Positions 1-10,695 of a stretch of DNA of 64,000 nt are shown here, piece after piece. The first letter of the stretch is position 1, and each line of letters opens with the position of its first letter. The notes below the pieces were generated by a model that saw only the letters and a list, made by a program, of their open reading frames with translations, ran no database searches and was not told where the DNA came from. The position numbers were made by a program, and so were the translations under genes. The stretch is from Trichobilharzia szidati. Its lineage: Eukaryota; Platyhelminthes; Trematoda; Strigeidida; Schistosomatidae. The DNA is taken from contig OX235272.1 in the NCBI GenBank assembly GCA_944472155.2, forward strand, positions 3,332,354 to 3,396,353. The letters are read 5' to 3'.

Positions 1-440
1 ACTAGCCGAGCATAAAAATCCAACAGCAAAATCTAGACTAGTTGACCCGAATAAGATAAGAAATCTAAAGAATAGTTCAGCTAAAACACTACACCACATG
101 CAATTACACATAACCATACAATAGGCTGGATGGCATAAGATGACAGTTTTAAAATCTAATATAGCTGCAGGGTGAAGGGAGAGATTGATGTCAACGGAAG
201 CTTTTTTTATCGAATCAACTGCAAATACGTGTAATAGGAATGATTCATCACCTGTCCCCGATATCTGGAAAATTCTACCACCCCAACGACGACAAATAGA
301 AGAGGACAAAAAAAACTATCAAAGTTAAGTTTCAAAGTCGTGTGATTACAGCTGATATGATTATGAACAGTAATGAATTGTGATCGAAACCTTGTCATCC
401 AGTAAATAATACTGTTTCACTGACTGTGTGATATATCTAA
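1..440 (+). mobile_element. Penelope-like element, 3' part (end of GIY-YIG domain and 3' UTR)
   Basis: The forward frame reads LAEHKN, then a LVDPNKIRNL block, then AFFIEST and a PDIWKILPPQ block, with stops and shifts, ending at a TAA near 326. These blocks match the C-terminal half of the GIY-YIG endonuclease seen in the intact copy at 53.3-53.8 kb. PLEs encode a reverse transcriptase plus this nuclease and integrate in the nucleus. This copy is cut by the window start and is a decayed remnant. A hammerhead-like motif follows at 352-402. Confidence 0.8.
352..402 (+). ncRNA. hammerhead-like motif in PLE 3' region
   Basis: Stem I can form between CTGAT (352-356) and ATCCAG (397-402, one bulge). 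The core reads ATGATTA (357-363), then an extra U, an imperfect stem II (365-369 with 381-385), GAAAC (386-390) and a GTC candidate cleavage site (394-396). The same layout occurs in the palindromic PLE at 54,219-54,263. Relative to the consensus CUGANGA, C3 is A and G8 is U. Activity is not established. Confidence 0.45.
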
Positions 441-454
441 TAAACAAACTAATA

Positions 455-556
455 TGGAGTCCGCCATCTTAGTTATGAGGACAGATACTTCCCAGTGACA
501 TTGTCCAGTGGTGGTCACACCACATATATTACGAATTGACAGAAGTTAGATTGTAA
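455..556 (+). mobile_element. SINE2 leader fragment
   Basis: The segment with GTGACATTG, a TGGTCAC-like block and GAATTGACAGAAGTTAG matches the 5' leader of the SINE2 family seen more completely at 11,690-11,770, 32,290-32,345 and 56,700-56,830. The tRNA-like head and hammerhead-like part are missing. Confidence 0.55.
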
Positions 557-1075
557 TGGAATAAGTGTTTGGAAAATTCCGCCCGAACTATCTACTAAAC
601 TAACTTTGTAATTAATTTCCTCTTTTCTCTTAGGCTATAAAATTTCATTATGCTAACGTTAACATATCATTTGGCGACTTTCTCCTTATTATTCATCTGT
701 ATTACTGTGTAATCCCTAATTTTAATGCTTCTTCTTGTGGTTGTATAATAATGTTGTGTTAAAACTGTGATTTTGTTTGAGCGAGTCAAGGTCATTCTAA
801 CCTTGAACTGTCTGTAAGAACTGTTTGGTGCGTGATTCTTGCTGGAAGAGTTCTTTGAGGTAATTTGGCGGATTGATGCGTTTTGGTCGTTGCAAGAATT
901 CATTAGTTGCCCTAATGACTCAGCGGTCAACGCGCTTGCTGTGTAACATGAAGGTCAGTGTTTCTATCTCTAGTGGGGTTCCTCCTCATTTTCTGGGGAA
1001 TGTTGTCCTATCTTGTACAAATCAGTGACTGAATCAAGCTTCTAAGGGTGTTTACAAGTAGTTTCAGAAGTTACT
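557..1075. other. no gene seen; possible tRNA-like scrap
   Basis: No conserved coding segment is visible. Around 912-985 a TGACTCAGCGGTCAACGC box followed about 35 bp later by GTGTTTCTATCTC resembles decayed pol III A and B boxes, so a SINE scrap is possible. The rest is unassigned AT-rich sequence. Confidence 0.3.
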
Positions 1076-1079
1076 CTGA

Positions 1080-1330
1080 TGGACGATTCTATGTCTCCTG
1101 TTTGGGTAGTGGTAGCTGACAGAGGATTTCAGGATAAGCATTTGAGTGCACCTACATTCGCAGTGAATGATGATGTCCCCGCTGAAACTTATTCCCCACT
1201 CCTATTGTTCCAAACATCAAAGCATTAACCACTAGGCCAATGGGACAAATAGAGATGCAGGTGTATTCAGTTAGTGAGTCCTACACAGGACGAAAATAGC
1301 CTCTTGTGTCCGACTGCTACTTAACATCAA
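1080..1330. mobile_element. Sm-alpha-like SINE, inverted pair (decayed)
   Basis: Read on the minus strand, 1245-1080 shows a TGGCCTAGTGGTTAATGC A-box, the CATCATCATTCACTGCG linker and a tail like the Sm-alpha copies at 5.8 kb. The plus strand from about 1250 carries GATGCAGGTGTATTCAG followed by a hammerhead-like hairpin GTCCT-ACAC-AGGAC-GAAA. The two halves are head to head, as in the other Sm-alpha pairs here. The core before stem II reads TTAGTGA instead of CUGANGA. Confidence 0.5.
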
Positions 1331-1770
1331 CCTTAAAACATCAATAAATTGTCCATACTAGAAGCCGATATATTGACAAGGATCGATAAATTCGGTCCTA
1401 TGAAAATCAGTCAACCGGAAATATTCAAATATTTCAAATAAATAACAGTTCTGTTAATACAAAACCTTTAAAAATTGTGAAACAATAGTCTTATTAAAAT
1501 GATACTGTGTGGCTGACGAGTCCCAAATGGAATCGTCACCAACAAACATGTTATGATGAACTCTGAATCTTACTAACATTGAAGTATCGGCTAAGTGAGC
1601 CCACATACCATAATAAACCTGATCAATCCAGTCAGATGTAACAACGGGGGAATTATAAATTCGAATAAATAATTTCAAATCTAAATTTGCTTTGAACAGA
1701 TAAAGCCTATTCATTGTTAACACGTGAAACCATGCAACTCACAAGAAGTAACACTATGTAAAATGTCCCG
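1331..1770. other. no gene seen
   Basis: AT-rich sequence without recognisable coding, RNA or repeat structure. An 89-codon minus-strand reading frame at 1454-1723 has no motif I recognise and lacks splice context. Confidence 0.4.
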
Positions 1771-1774
1771 AGTT

Positions 1775-3190
1775 TTAGAAATGAGGAGATTATTATTATT
1801 TCCTTGGGTTCCAAGTGGAAAATAGGGCTTAAACAACACATCCCCACTTTCTTCTATCTTCTGTCGTCATCTTCAGTTGGGTACACAATTGTCCACAATC
1901 TCTCATCTCCTCCCCCTTATCACCCTACCACCAAAGACCCCCATTAACCTCTTCCCATTTGGATTCCACTCGAGCGATGGCCTGCATTGACTGCTATGTC
2001 ATTTGACGGCCTCCTCAACGTATGCCCAATCCATCTCCATTTTCTCCTATATATTTGTTTAGCGGTCGGCTTTTGGTTGGTGTGTTCCCAGCCAGAGTTG
2101 CTTGTTGCTGATTCTTTCTGGCCGGCCGGCCGGCTGGCCATTTGATCATCAGTATGGAGCCAGCGAAGAAGGCAACTACTGGTAGAAGTCTGTTGGAAAT
2201 CCTTTTAATGACGTGCACTGCAAGTTTCTGACTCGTATAGAAGCACCAACTGATTGACTTCACATTTGTGTTGAAAACTCTAATTTTGTTTTTTATGCTG
2301 ACTGAATTCAGGAGACTTCCAGACTGGTTTCAGCTTGCCTTTCTGATTCTTGCCTGCTTTGTAATCTTCATCCGTTCTGCCTGTCTGTGGTTACAACAAT
2401 GCTGCCTAGATAAGTGAAGGAAGTAACTTCTGTCAAATCTCTCCCGTCGATGGTGATTGGTGCTGGTTGTTGTTGTTTGCAGTGGTTGTCTATCTTCATC
2501 ACCTCTGTCTTCCCTGTGTTCACCTGAAATACATCCTTTCTTCGCGCCCAGCCCGTTCGGCCACTTTGTTGATTTTCACCTACAAGTTTCCCAGTTTGTA
2601 TGATAATAAAAATAAGTCATCCGCGAAATCCAGATCTTCTAGAGTCTTCTTATTGGTGACCCAGCGTATTCTTGTCTTCTCGCTTCCTACTCATAGTCGG
2701 ACGCCTAATCCAGCTGACCACAATTAGGAATATCATCGGTGATAATAGGCAGTCTGCCTTGTCTTACTCCTGTTTTCTCTTCAAACAACTCTCTGAGTTT
2801 TCCGTTGTGAATCACCTGACACTTGGCATCACCATATAGCCAGCTGTTGAATGATGTTGATGAAAGTTTGGGGCACCACACACCGTAGTGTTGAGGTAGT
2901 TTCTAAAAACCAATTCGTGGTCAACGCTGAGGAATGTCTTTTCGAAGTCGGTGAAACTGAGGTAAGATTTGACAGCAATTCTATTTTCCACTCGATGACG
3001 ATAATTAGAGCTGCAATTTGATCACCACATGATTTTCCTTTGCTGAATCCCGCTTGTTCCGATGAGTGGCGGAGTTCTGCATCCAGTACATTGTTTATTC
3101 TCTCCATCCAGTATAACGCGACTTAATATTTTACTTGGCAATGACATGAGTATTATTCCTCGCCAATTTTTGTAGAAGCCGAACATTTAA
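1775..3190 (-). mobile_element. L1: RTE/SR2-like LINE, RT domain and C-terminus, decayed
   Basis: On the minus strand this reads a reverse transcriptase from NWRGI and LPSKIL through GFSKGKSCGDQIAAL and a palm region into the family C-terminus ([15 protein letters not shown]), then a tail like GAAGCCCTATGTTCC and a short AT-rich end near 1790. Many frameshifts and stops break it. A local GGCC run sits at about 2120-2140. RTE elements retrotranspose by nicking target DNA and priming on it. Clade assignment is by motif only. Confidence 0.75.
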
Positions 3191-3249
3191 TTAATGCGCG
3201 CCTTAAATTCAATGTTTTTTAGTATTTTTAATATATTTGCGCGTTGAAG

Positions 3250-3365
3250 TTTCTGTAGCAATTTTGGGGATGGTGTTGCTAGCACCACGCCCCGACCCTC
3301 CCTCTTTACCCGGGCATGAGACTGGCTAGAAAACTAGCGAGCTAGAAATCTAGGCGAGGTTAAAA
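3250..3365 (-). mobile_element. SINE4 fragment
   Basis: Reverse complement of the SINE4 body: AGTTTCTGTAGCA, the GGTGTTGCTAGC block and CCCTCTTTACC match copies at 37.3 and 41.9 kb. The tRNA-like head is missing or too decayed to see. Confidence 0.5.
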
Positions 3366-4318
3366 CATTGTGGTGGACTGGATTATGCGTCAGACAGTGG
3401 GAAACGAGAAGACAGGGATATCCTGGATCGACGTGAAGAAACTAGAAGATCTGGATTTCGCGCGTGGATGATTTATGTTTGATGTCACACAAAATCGAAG
3501 ACTTACAAGCGAAAACTGACAAACTGGTCGAAGAAGCTGCTGGAGAAGACAGGACTCCAGGTGAACATACACAAGACGGAGGTTATGAAAATAACCAAAC
3601 AACAGCAACAACAGCAGCAGCAGCAACATCCAGCGCCAATCACCATCAACGGGAGGGATTTGAAAGAGGTTACTTCATTCGCTCACTTATCTAGGGAGCA
3701 TTGTCTAAACTACAGGAGCAGCGGACAAGGATGTCAAATCGAGAATCAGGAAGGCGAGAAACACATTCATCAACCTGAAACCAATCTGGAAATCTTCGTC
3801 ACTCAACTCAGCATCAACAACGAAATTCCGATTTTCAATACAAACGTCAAGTCAGTCAGTTCTTCTATACGGATGGATCAGAAACTTGACAGCGGGTCAC
3901 AAAGAATAAGTATTTCCAACAGCCTGTTGCAGAACTTTATGAACAACTGTCTTCGCTCTGTACTGAAGATCAGATGGCCGGAAAGAATCACCAACAAGGA
4001 ACTATGGGAACAAACAAAACAGGAACCAATCGCCGAACAAATATGCAGGAGAAAGTAGAGATGGATTGTAAACTCGCTGAGGAGGCCGTTGAGTGACATC
4101 GCGCGTCAGGACATAGCTCGAGTGGAACCCGAAAGGGAAGTGGCGAGTGGGACGTCGGTGCAAGGGTGACATGGAGGAGATCATGTGAAGAGGGGCTGAA
4201 ACAGTATTGACTAACATGATGCAAGTGAAAAGTACAGCAGAAGACAGAATCAAGTGGAGGCGTGTAGTTGAAGCCCTATGTTCCACTAGGAACCCAAGGG
4301 TAAAATAATAATAATTTA
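3366..4318 (+). mobile_element. L1: RTE/SR2-like LINE, C-terminal third
   Basis: Starts in the palm region (MRQTVGNEKTG, KKLEDLDFA with the FADD box damaged), passes a glutamine-rich CAA/CAG stretch (about 3599-3630), then the RIRKARNTFINLKPIW block, the C-terminal DIARQDIARVEPERE block and the 3' tail GAAGCCCTATGTTCC before AATAATAA. Several frameshifts are present. The tail is the same one used by SINE4. Confidence 0.8.
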
Positions 4319-4962
4319 ATTCAATGTTGAATAGTGCTGACATCTCGCATTAGACAAATGTGCACTCCTTCCACCTCTGTAAAGTGGCCTTATGGAGTTT
4401 ATAATAATAATAATTATTATTATTAAACCCATCAAGTAAATTTCCAATCATCCTAAACATTTCTTTGAAAAAGTAAATGCTACTTATAAATGCAAAAGTA
4501 GTATATCATCTTTGCCCTAAACGTTTTCATTGTTAATGAAATACCAGGCGCATTTATTGACCTGTTTATTTAAATATACATTTCAAAAGTTGATGCGCTT
4601 CTTATGCATAAAGAATTATTTACACCATAGCTGAAAACTTCTCCAGTTATCATTTTTCTCTAAAACTCATAATTCACTAAAATAAAATTCTCATGAGAAT
4701 GAGGAAATGAATTTACCTTTCTCAGGACACTATTCTTAATCAGGCCATGCCCTGATAGATTTTAAATAAACAGCATAACAATCCGACAAGGTGAGAAAGG
4801 AACACCACCAGCCACCTCTCCCTCCCACACACACACACACACACATACACAAATAAAAACACACTGGACAAGAATAATGAAAATAAATAAAACAAGCAGA
4901 TTGGGAATCGCAAAATGTTTTATAACTGTCCAAGTCCAGATTAAAAATAAAATCTCTGAAAG
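4319..4962. other. no gene seen; CA microsatellite
   Basis: AT-rich sequence without coding signal. A (CA)n tract of about 20 bases lies at 4829-4851. The GAAAG at 4958-4962 is the left target-site duplication of the next element. Confidence 0.5.
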
Positions 4963-5285
4963 TGTCAACGAACTTAGCCCTAAGTTCCTATTGTAATGAA
5001 GACGTAGGCGATTTGAACCGATAAATACTATGTATTCGTTTCAACTTTAAATCCAAAACACCAGTATTCCTTGAACGAAATTATATTGTTTGGCAATTAA
5101 AGCGAGACAAAATACAAAGTCTACGAACAAATGTTAAGTACAAATGAAGTTATAAAGTACTTTTATTCGTATTTGTTTCCGCCTTCCTTCAACTTGCAAG
5201 CGATCGAACCATTCGCGCCTTCGAGTTGCCCACCAATGGCTGCCAGTTCCAATAAACAAACGTTCAATGTTCACGTCCATTGACA
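4963..5285 (+). mobile_element. LTR-A solo LTR with 5-bp TSD
   Basis: A 323-bp element begins TGTCAACGAACTTAG and ends CCATTGACA. It is flanked by GAAAG on both sides (4958-4962 and 5286-5290). AATAAA near 5250 fits an LTR poly(A) signal. Terminal TG..CA, a 5-bp target duplication and no internal genes indicate a solo LTR left by recombination between LTRs. Related copies lie at 8675-8992 and 17,779-18,079. Confidence 0.8.
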
Positions 5286-5527
5286 GAAAGTATTGACCAT
5301 TCATTGTCATTATTTTCGAGTGAGCTTCACTAGGATGCAAGTAAGAATCAAGCATTTCTGAAGAAATAAGGAACTACATATAATTTAACTGAATTTTAGA
5401 TTTTTCCGTCGATTGATTGGACCGAAGTGCTCGGTTTCAGGTTGACATTTCGGCTTCTTGTGCAGATGCTTCGACGATGTCTCGGCATGTAATTAGAAGT
5501 TAATTGGTGGATGGTGACTAACAGTGG

Positions 5528-5585
5528 ATTCCAGCCAGGATGCTCATTTCGTCCTATTTAGGACTCGTCATCTGAATGTATCTGC
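5528..5585 (-). ncRNA. Sm-alpha hammerhead ribozyme (C3-mutant)
   Basis: On the minus strand: core ATGACGA, stem II GTCCT-AAA-TAGGAC, GAAAT, then GCATC before CTGG. Compared with the known Schistosoma hammerhead, C3 of CUGANGA is A. Since C3 pairs with G8 in the active fold, this copy is probably weak or dead. Confidence 0.7.
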
Positions 5586-5850
5586 ATTCCGCAGTAAGTG
5601 ATGATTTTCCCACCGAGGCTCGAACCCAGTGCCCAAAGTTTCGAACTCCCCAGCGTTATCCACTAGACCTGAGACCGAGCACTTCAGTCGAATCAATAGA
5701 CGGGAAAATCTAAAATTCAATTAAATTAATATGACCCGTTGCACAAGTGGTGGCTCTGATGGCCCAAATGGTCTAGTGGATAACGCTTTGGCGTTTGAAA
5801 CTATGGGCACTGGGTTCGAGCCTCGGTGGGAAAATCATCACTTACTGCGG

Positions 5851-5912
5851 AATGCAGATAAATCCAGATAACGAGTCCCAAATAGGACGAAATGAGCATC
5901 CTGGCTGGATTC
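5851..5912 (+). ncRNA. Sm-alpha hammerhead ribozyme (core-mutant)
   Basis: CCAG (stem I), core ATAACGA, stem II GTCCC-AAA-TAGGAC, GAAAT, GCATC cleavage triplet, CTGG (stem I). C3 is A and G5 is A, so catalysis is unlikely. The order of elements matches the full-length Schistosoma Sm-alpha ribozyme. Confidence 0.7.
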
Positions 5913-5954
5913 CACTGTTAGTCACCATCCACCAGCTAACTACATGTAGTACTT

Positions 5955-6355
5955 ACAGTGACCGGTTTTTCATCACGAAGCAACACCCATTAAAGAGACC
6001 ATCAAAAACACAGGAGAACTGGACAGCTGTTTCGTCCTGTTGTGAGACTGTTGACAGTGTGCACCTACAATCCCAACAGTGATCGAACCCAGAACCTTCA
6101 GATGAGAAGTCGTGACCATTGACGTCTACTATTTCAAGTTAAGATGGGTGTTCATTGAAGATATTCATGAAGCCAGTGTTCTATCGCGAGTTGACAGAGT
6201 TAGAGTCCTCAGGCCATTGAATGCCAGCCCAAGTGGTTGAATGGTCAAAGAGCTTGATCTGATAACCTGGTGGTCCCGGCTTCTATCCCAGATAGAGTGG
6301 TGGATACACACTGATGAAGAGCCTCACAAGAGGACGAAACAATTATCCAGTGCTC
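5955..6355. mobile_element. SINE2 head-to-head pair (decayed)
   Basis: The minus unit (about 6110-5955) shows the antisense block GGACAGCTGTTTCGTCC and a B-box-like GATCGAACCC. The plus unit (about 6110-6355) has AGTGGTTGAATGGTC (A-box-like) and CTGATGAAGAGCC, hairpin CCTC-ACAA-GAGG, ACGAAAC. The head-to-head orientation matches the pairs at 32.1, 32.8, 34.2 and 51.6 kb. Confidence 0.6.
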
Positions 6356-6514
6356 CCTGATTTTCAGTGATCTCTGCAACGAATTTTGGTTCTTGACAAA
6401 AACGTAACAAGCGCAGATTTTAATGTGTTTAACTGTGAAGCCTCCTGTCTAGATATGACTATCAAACAATATTTGCGGCCACAACACTGCAAGACTTCTT
6501 CATTGGAAGTGGTG
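6356..6514. other. no gene seen
   Basis: Short unassigned sequence between the SINE2 pair and the L2 insertion. It is the left side of the L2 target; the continuation is at 7212. Confidence 0.4.
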
Positions 6515-6527
6515 AATTCTGGGGTGT

Positions 6528-7198
6528 CGGTCGGTCGGTCGGTCGGTTTTCGACATAGAACTTTGCACATATGTGCGGCAGTTCAAGTCGCCACAATCTA
6601 TGTAGCACGCAAAGCAAGAGAAGGAAGTAGAAGAAATGCATAATGGAAACAGTAAACAGAGGTGGGAGACAAAGGAATAGTAATAACGGAGAACAAAACA
6701 GTTTAATTGGAAATCGTAAGTCGCTAGGAGTGGATGCATCTGCGCCACTGAGAACGATTTTGAGCCATATCACCAATTGTTTCCAACCATTGGTTTTTAC
6801 CGTCCCGAGGACCCCAACCAGGAAGTCTACATCTTCCTACGTGGCTTAGATTAACTGTTGTAGATTTCATTGATTGGTGCCATGTTTTCGTTTGACCGCC
6901 GCTAGCTCTTTTCCAGCCTGACCCTATATCAGCTAACATTGCCCGTCGAGGAAGGCGATGACTAGGCATACGTAGCACATGTCCTAACCATCTCAGTCGA
7001 AGTAATTTCACCGTTTCGTCGATTGATTTCCCCGCCTTACCTAGCACTCGACGCCTAACCTCAATATTGCTCACCTTATTATACCACTTCACACGGGAGA
7101 GAGAACGCAGACACCTATGATCGAAGACAGCTAATCTTTTCATGTCTTCTGCTCTCAATGGCCAGGTCTCACAGCCATAAAGGAGGATGGAGCGGACT
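6528..7198 (-). mobile_element. L2: second RTE-like LINE, 5'-truncated, with 13-bp TSD
   Basis: The minus-strand ORF at 7158-6724 reads MRAEDMKRLAVFDHRCLRSL, then a LRLRWLGHVLRMPSHRLPRR block, then RSQWRRCI near the end, the usual C-terminus of an RTE-type polyprotein. The 3' end on the minus strand runs into (CCGA)n, visible on plus as CGGT repeats at 6528-6545. AATTCTGGGGTGT flanks it perfectly at 6515-6527 and 7199-7211, so both ends are exact. The element is only about 670 bp, 5'-truncated in the RT C-terminal domain, and looks fairly young. Confidence 0.85.
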
Positions 7199-7211
7199 AA
7201 TTCTGGGGTGT

Positions 7212-7435
7212 GCTATCAAACAAGTCTTATTTTGAAGATATATTAATTTGTTTTAATATGGAAGCTATTTAGAGACTACACTTAGGGTAAGCAAATAAAG
7301 AATGTTCCTTCTATAGTTGATTCTGGTACCCTTAAAAAGTCCTTCATATTTCGTCCAGATGATGTTATGATCTCAAATGCTACAATGTGAAAACAATGAC
7401 CGCTTCTCTGGTTTTAACTGAAACGGCGTCTTCAA
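7212..7435. other. no gene seen
   Basis: Continuation of the DNA into which L2 inserted. No coding or RNA feature recognised. Confidence 0.4.
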
Positions 7436-9190
7436 GTGTCTAAAATCCCTGAAACCTACCCAGTCCCCTGGTCTAGATAGTGCACGAGTTATCATGCTCA
7501 ATAAATAAGCTGCCATTTTCTGTCATCCTCTCAGTGGTATTTTCAATGAATCATTTTCCAGTAACGCTCTGCTTGCCTCTCAGAAGGACATCAAAATTCT
7601 TACTGTTAAGTTCATACCTACTGCCGTTGCCTCACTTTTTTTTAAATAATGAAAAGACTGCTTTTCTATAACCCTGAACCTTCATTGAAGGCCTCTAACG
7701 AGGCTAACCAATTTGATCATAAACATAGTAGGTGTACTTTAGATAACACTGTTGTCTTATATCATAATACTGTTTCTAACTTAGACAGAGGTGCCAAATA
7801 TGTTCGGCGTGCCTTCCTAGATTGCACATCTGCCTTCCTCTCTTCACCTAAACCTCTTTTGTTAAACAAGCCGGCTGCATCACTAGCATAGTGCTGGATT
7901 ACTAAGTGATTGCATTCCTATTTATTCTGATAAGAAGCAGTACGCCGTTTATAAGAGGAAGTCCTCCACCACTTCCGTAACTCTAGCTGGTGTTCCTTAA
8001 GGAGCTGTTATTTCTCCTTTTCTGTTTTCCTTTTTCTCACATGACTTGCCCCATTCTGACGAGGTCAATTTTGTCAAGTATGCCGATGCCTGTTACTTCT
8101 CAATCAGTATGTTCCAAAATGAATAACTTTTTATCAGAAATTAGTTAGTGGTCCTTATCAAATGGTCTTAAGCTGAATCCTTCTAAATGTCGAGTTATTA
8201 ATTTTGCTTTCGGATGCAAGCGCAAATTACATGAACTAGTTAGTTCGCACGGTTCCACTATCATAGATGGCACAGGGTTGATAATAAATTGAATGTTGAA
8301 TACCTTGGAGTGTGTACTTCTTCTGATCACCTTTCTTGGTCTTCCCCCATCATGTTAGTTTCCAGAAAGATATTTCGTTTGACGTTCTATGTAATAAAGT
8401 TGAGACGATCTGGTATCACCCCGTCTCTACTGTTACCGTTTGTTAATTCTTGTATTCTGCCTACACCTCATAATTGCTCCTCGCCGCTTAATCTTTCCCG
8501 GGCTACTTAAGGAAGACTTTTTTATGCTGTGAAGGGCACAAAAAGCCGTCAGTAGGGTAAGTGGGGTGTAGGTAGACCAACTCGTTAATACCACAGTAGA
8601 TAGACACTTGGATTCCTGCAAGAAATTAGTGAATATTATCCTGTCAGACTCTAATCATCCTCTCTAATGTCAACTGTCAATGGACGTGAACACTGAACGT
8701 TTGTTTTATTGGGTCTGGCAGCCATTAATGGGCAACTGAAAGGCGCGAATGGTCGATCGCTTGCAAGTTGAAGGAAGACTGGAGTTAAATACGAATAAAA
8801 GTACTTTATAACTTCACTTGTACTTAACATTTGTTTGTAGACTTTGTAGTTTTCTTCACTTTAATTGCCAAACAATATAATTTCGTTCAAGGAATACTGG
8901 TGTTTTGGATTTAAAGTTGAAGAACGCACATAGTATTTATCGGCTCAATCGCTTAAGTCTTCATTACGAACTTGGGGCTAAGTTCCTTGACATCAACTCT
9001 CTCTCCTTGTATCTCATCAAGTAGAAATAGAAGCCACTATAGAAGGCTGTATACTCGGGCAAATAAGCACAAAAACTCTACAAAACCTTATTTGATAGGC
9101 ACACATTGTATGTGATGAGAAAAATGCAAGACGGGAAATTACCAACTTACTGAGGAACTATAAGTAAACGGCATTGTGTTTTGTTCTCAC
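7436..9190 (+). mobile_element. C: CR1/SR1-like LINE, RT to C-terminus, interrupted by an LTR
   Basis: Reads, with breaks, the order seen in the better copy at 55.3-56.4 kb: QFDHKHSRCTLD, the AGVP-GAVISPFLF region, HDLPHSDEVNFVKYADA (catalytic YADD lost), the KLRRSGITPSLL block, then C-terminal RLYTRANKHKNS-like text. A solo LTR-A splits it at 8675-8992. Stops and shifts throughout make it non-functional. Confidence 0.75.
8675..8992 (-). mobile_element. LTR-A solo LTR with 5-bp TSD
   Basis: A 318-bp element in minus orientation: plus-strand left end TGTCAATGGACG, right end AAGTTCCTTGACA. TCAAC flanks it at 8670-8674 and 8993-8997. It sits inside the C element, so it inserted later than that LINE. 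Confidence 0.8.
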
Positions 9191-9895
9191 AATTACATTG
9201 TTGCTAATATTTTCACTTGATTTAATTTTATATTTATTTATTATTGAAAAGTGTAATTAGTTTAAATACCCTACTTCAACTATTGCCCCTTTAATGTGAA
9301 AACTAGATGCAATACTGGACTACTACATGCTGCAAATTCCAAATTTGTACCAAAAAGTTATTTGTAGTGAAAAAAAATGAAAACCAAAACATGCTGATGT
9401 TCACTAACACTTTCTATTACTCAGTGCTAATAGACTTTCGTTAATATGTGGGGAAAAAACAAGACTTCCAGGATGAAACGGATACGAAAGGCAATGATAT
9501 GAATGAAATTTATACAACAGCCAGTTCTCAAGCGCCGTATTCCATCATTTCGTCTTCGCAAGAAATATCTCCTGTACACCAGCTGAATATAAAAAGGCAT
9601 TGAATAAGGAGCGCTGCAGTTAACATTAATGGAGATGTTTCCATGAATTAATTTATTCAGAAATGAATAAGAAATCTCCAATGCTTCAAATTCTCATGTC
9701 ACAGTCAACTTACTTTCCCTTACAGTTTAGTAATATACTACTAATCCATTTGTCAGTAGCTAAATTGTACTTTTGAAAATTTCTGATTAGAGTTTATGAA
9801 AATAATAAGAACAGCTTTATTTTGGACAAAATGTTTACACAGTGCACAGAATTCTCAGCACAACTTGTCACATAATATTTTCTCTTCATCCGAAA
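9191..9895. other. no gene; C-type tail fragment
   Basis: No coding signal. At about 9785-9860 the minus strand has a scrap of the C-element 3' end (a CAGAATTCTCAGCA block and AATAAAGCTGTTCTTATTAT), as at 48.2 and 56.6 kb. The rest is unassigned. Confidence 0.4.
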
Positions 9896-9899
9896 TCTT

Positions 9900-10695
9900 C
9901 AAGTAAAGTGGTCAGATAAACTCGGAGATCTACAGGAGGAAATCAGCAAGTTAACAGAAGAAGAATCGAAGAAAGAAATACAAGTGAACATGGAGAAGAA
10001 GGAGGTGATGAAGATATCCAACTACCAGCAACTTGCATAAATAACCATCAGCTGGAGGAATCTGAAGGAGGTCATCACTTTTACTTACCTAGATAGCATC
10101 GTTTCAAGTGCAGGAGACAAGGATCAAGAATGAAAAGTCAGGAGTGGAAAAGTAAGAGAGACCTCCATTCCTCTGAAATCAGTCTGCAAATATACTGCAC
10201 TAAATATCAAGAACAAGATTCGGATTTCCAATACTAGTGTCAACTGAGTTGGTTCTTCTATGTGGTCTAGAGACATGAAGTGTCAAGAAAAGCATTCCCA
10301 ACGGACTACTGAGGACATTTATCATCAGCTATCTACTCTGGCTCCATATTGAATATCAGGTAACCAGCCGGAAAGAATCAGCAACAGAGAACTCTGGCAA
10401 CGAACCAACTAAGAAGCCATCACCCAACAAAGACTCGGAAGGAAATGGAGAAACGACTGAACACATGCTGTGGAGACCACTGATTGACGTCACGCGCCAG
10501 GCCCCTGCTAGAGTGTAACCCGAATGGGAAACGGTGAACTGGTCGTCAATCCAAAAGCAACATAAAGAAGATAGTGACGGGACAAGTTGGACCTATGGTA
10601 AATTGTGAAGACTTTCAGAAACAGGCAGGAATGAAAATATGCTGATGAAACCCAACGTTTTACTTGGAATCTAAGAGATTAACAATAATAATATA
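9900..10695 (+). mobile_element. L1: RTE/SR2-like LINE, old copy
   Basis: Strongly decayed copy of the L1 C-terminal region: the DKLGDLQEEISKL stretch, a KKEVMKI equivalent, the IRISNTSVN block, a PERISNRELWQRTN equivalent, and a tail ending in AACAATAATAATAT. More diverged than the other L1 copies, so probably older. No open frame of length. Confidence 0.65.

Larger units (their letters stand above)
5390..5950. mobile_element. Sm-alpha SINE head-to-head pair
   Basis: Two Sm-alpha-like units point away from a shared centre. The minus unit (5690-5390) and the plus unit (5690-5950) each have a tRNA-like head with a B-box (GGTTCGAGCCTCG) and an A-box (GGTCTAGTGGATAACGC on plus), then a hammerhead and a tail ending near TAGTCACCATCCACCA. 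A block of about 50 bp with TGCTCGGTCTCAGG and a GATTGATTGGACC-type sequence is repeated in inverted orientation at 5392-5445 and 5668-5730. The same arrangement recurs at 49.5-50.0 kb. Confidence 0.75.

Noticed and set aside
3599..3630. Polyglutamine host protein
   Set aside because: CAA/CAG run lies inside the L1 polyprotein and recurs in the copies at 21.5 and 25.9 kb.
4736..4968. Minus open frames with VCVCVCV runs
   Set aside because: Produced by the CA microsatellite; not coding.
6530..6545. Telomere- or satellite-type repeat
   Set aside because: Short CGGT run is the 3' tail of the L2 insertion, inside its target duplication.
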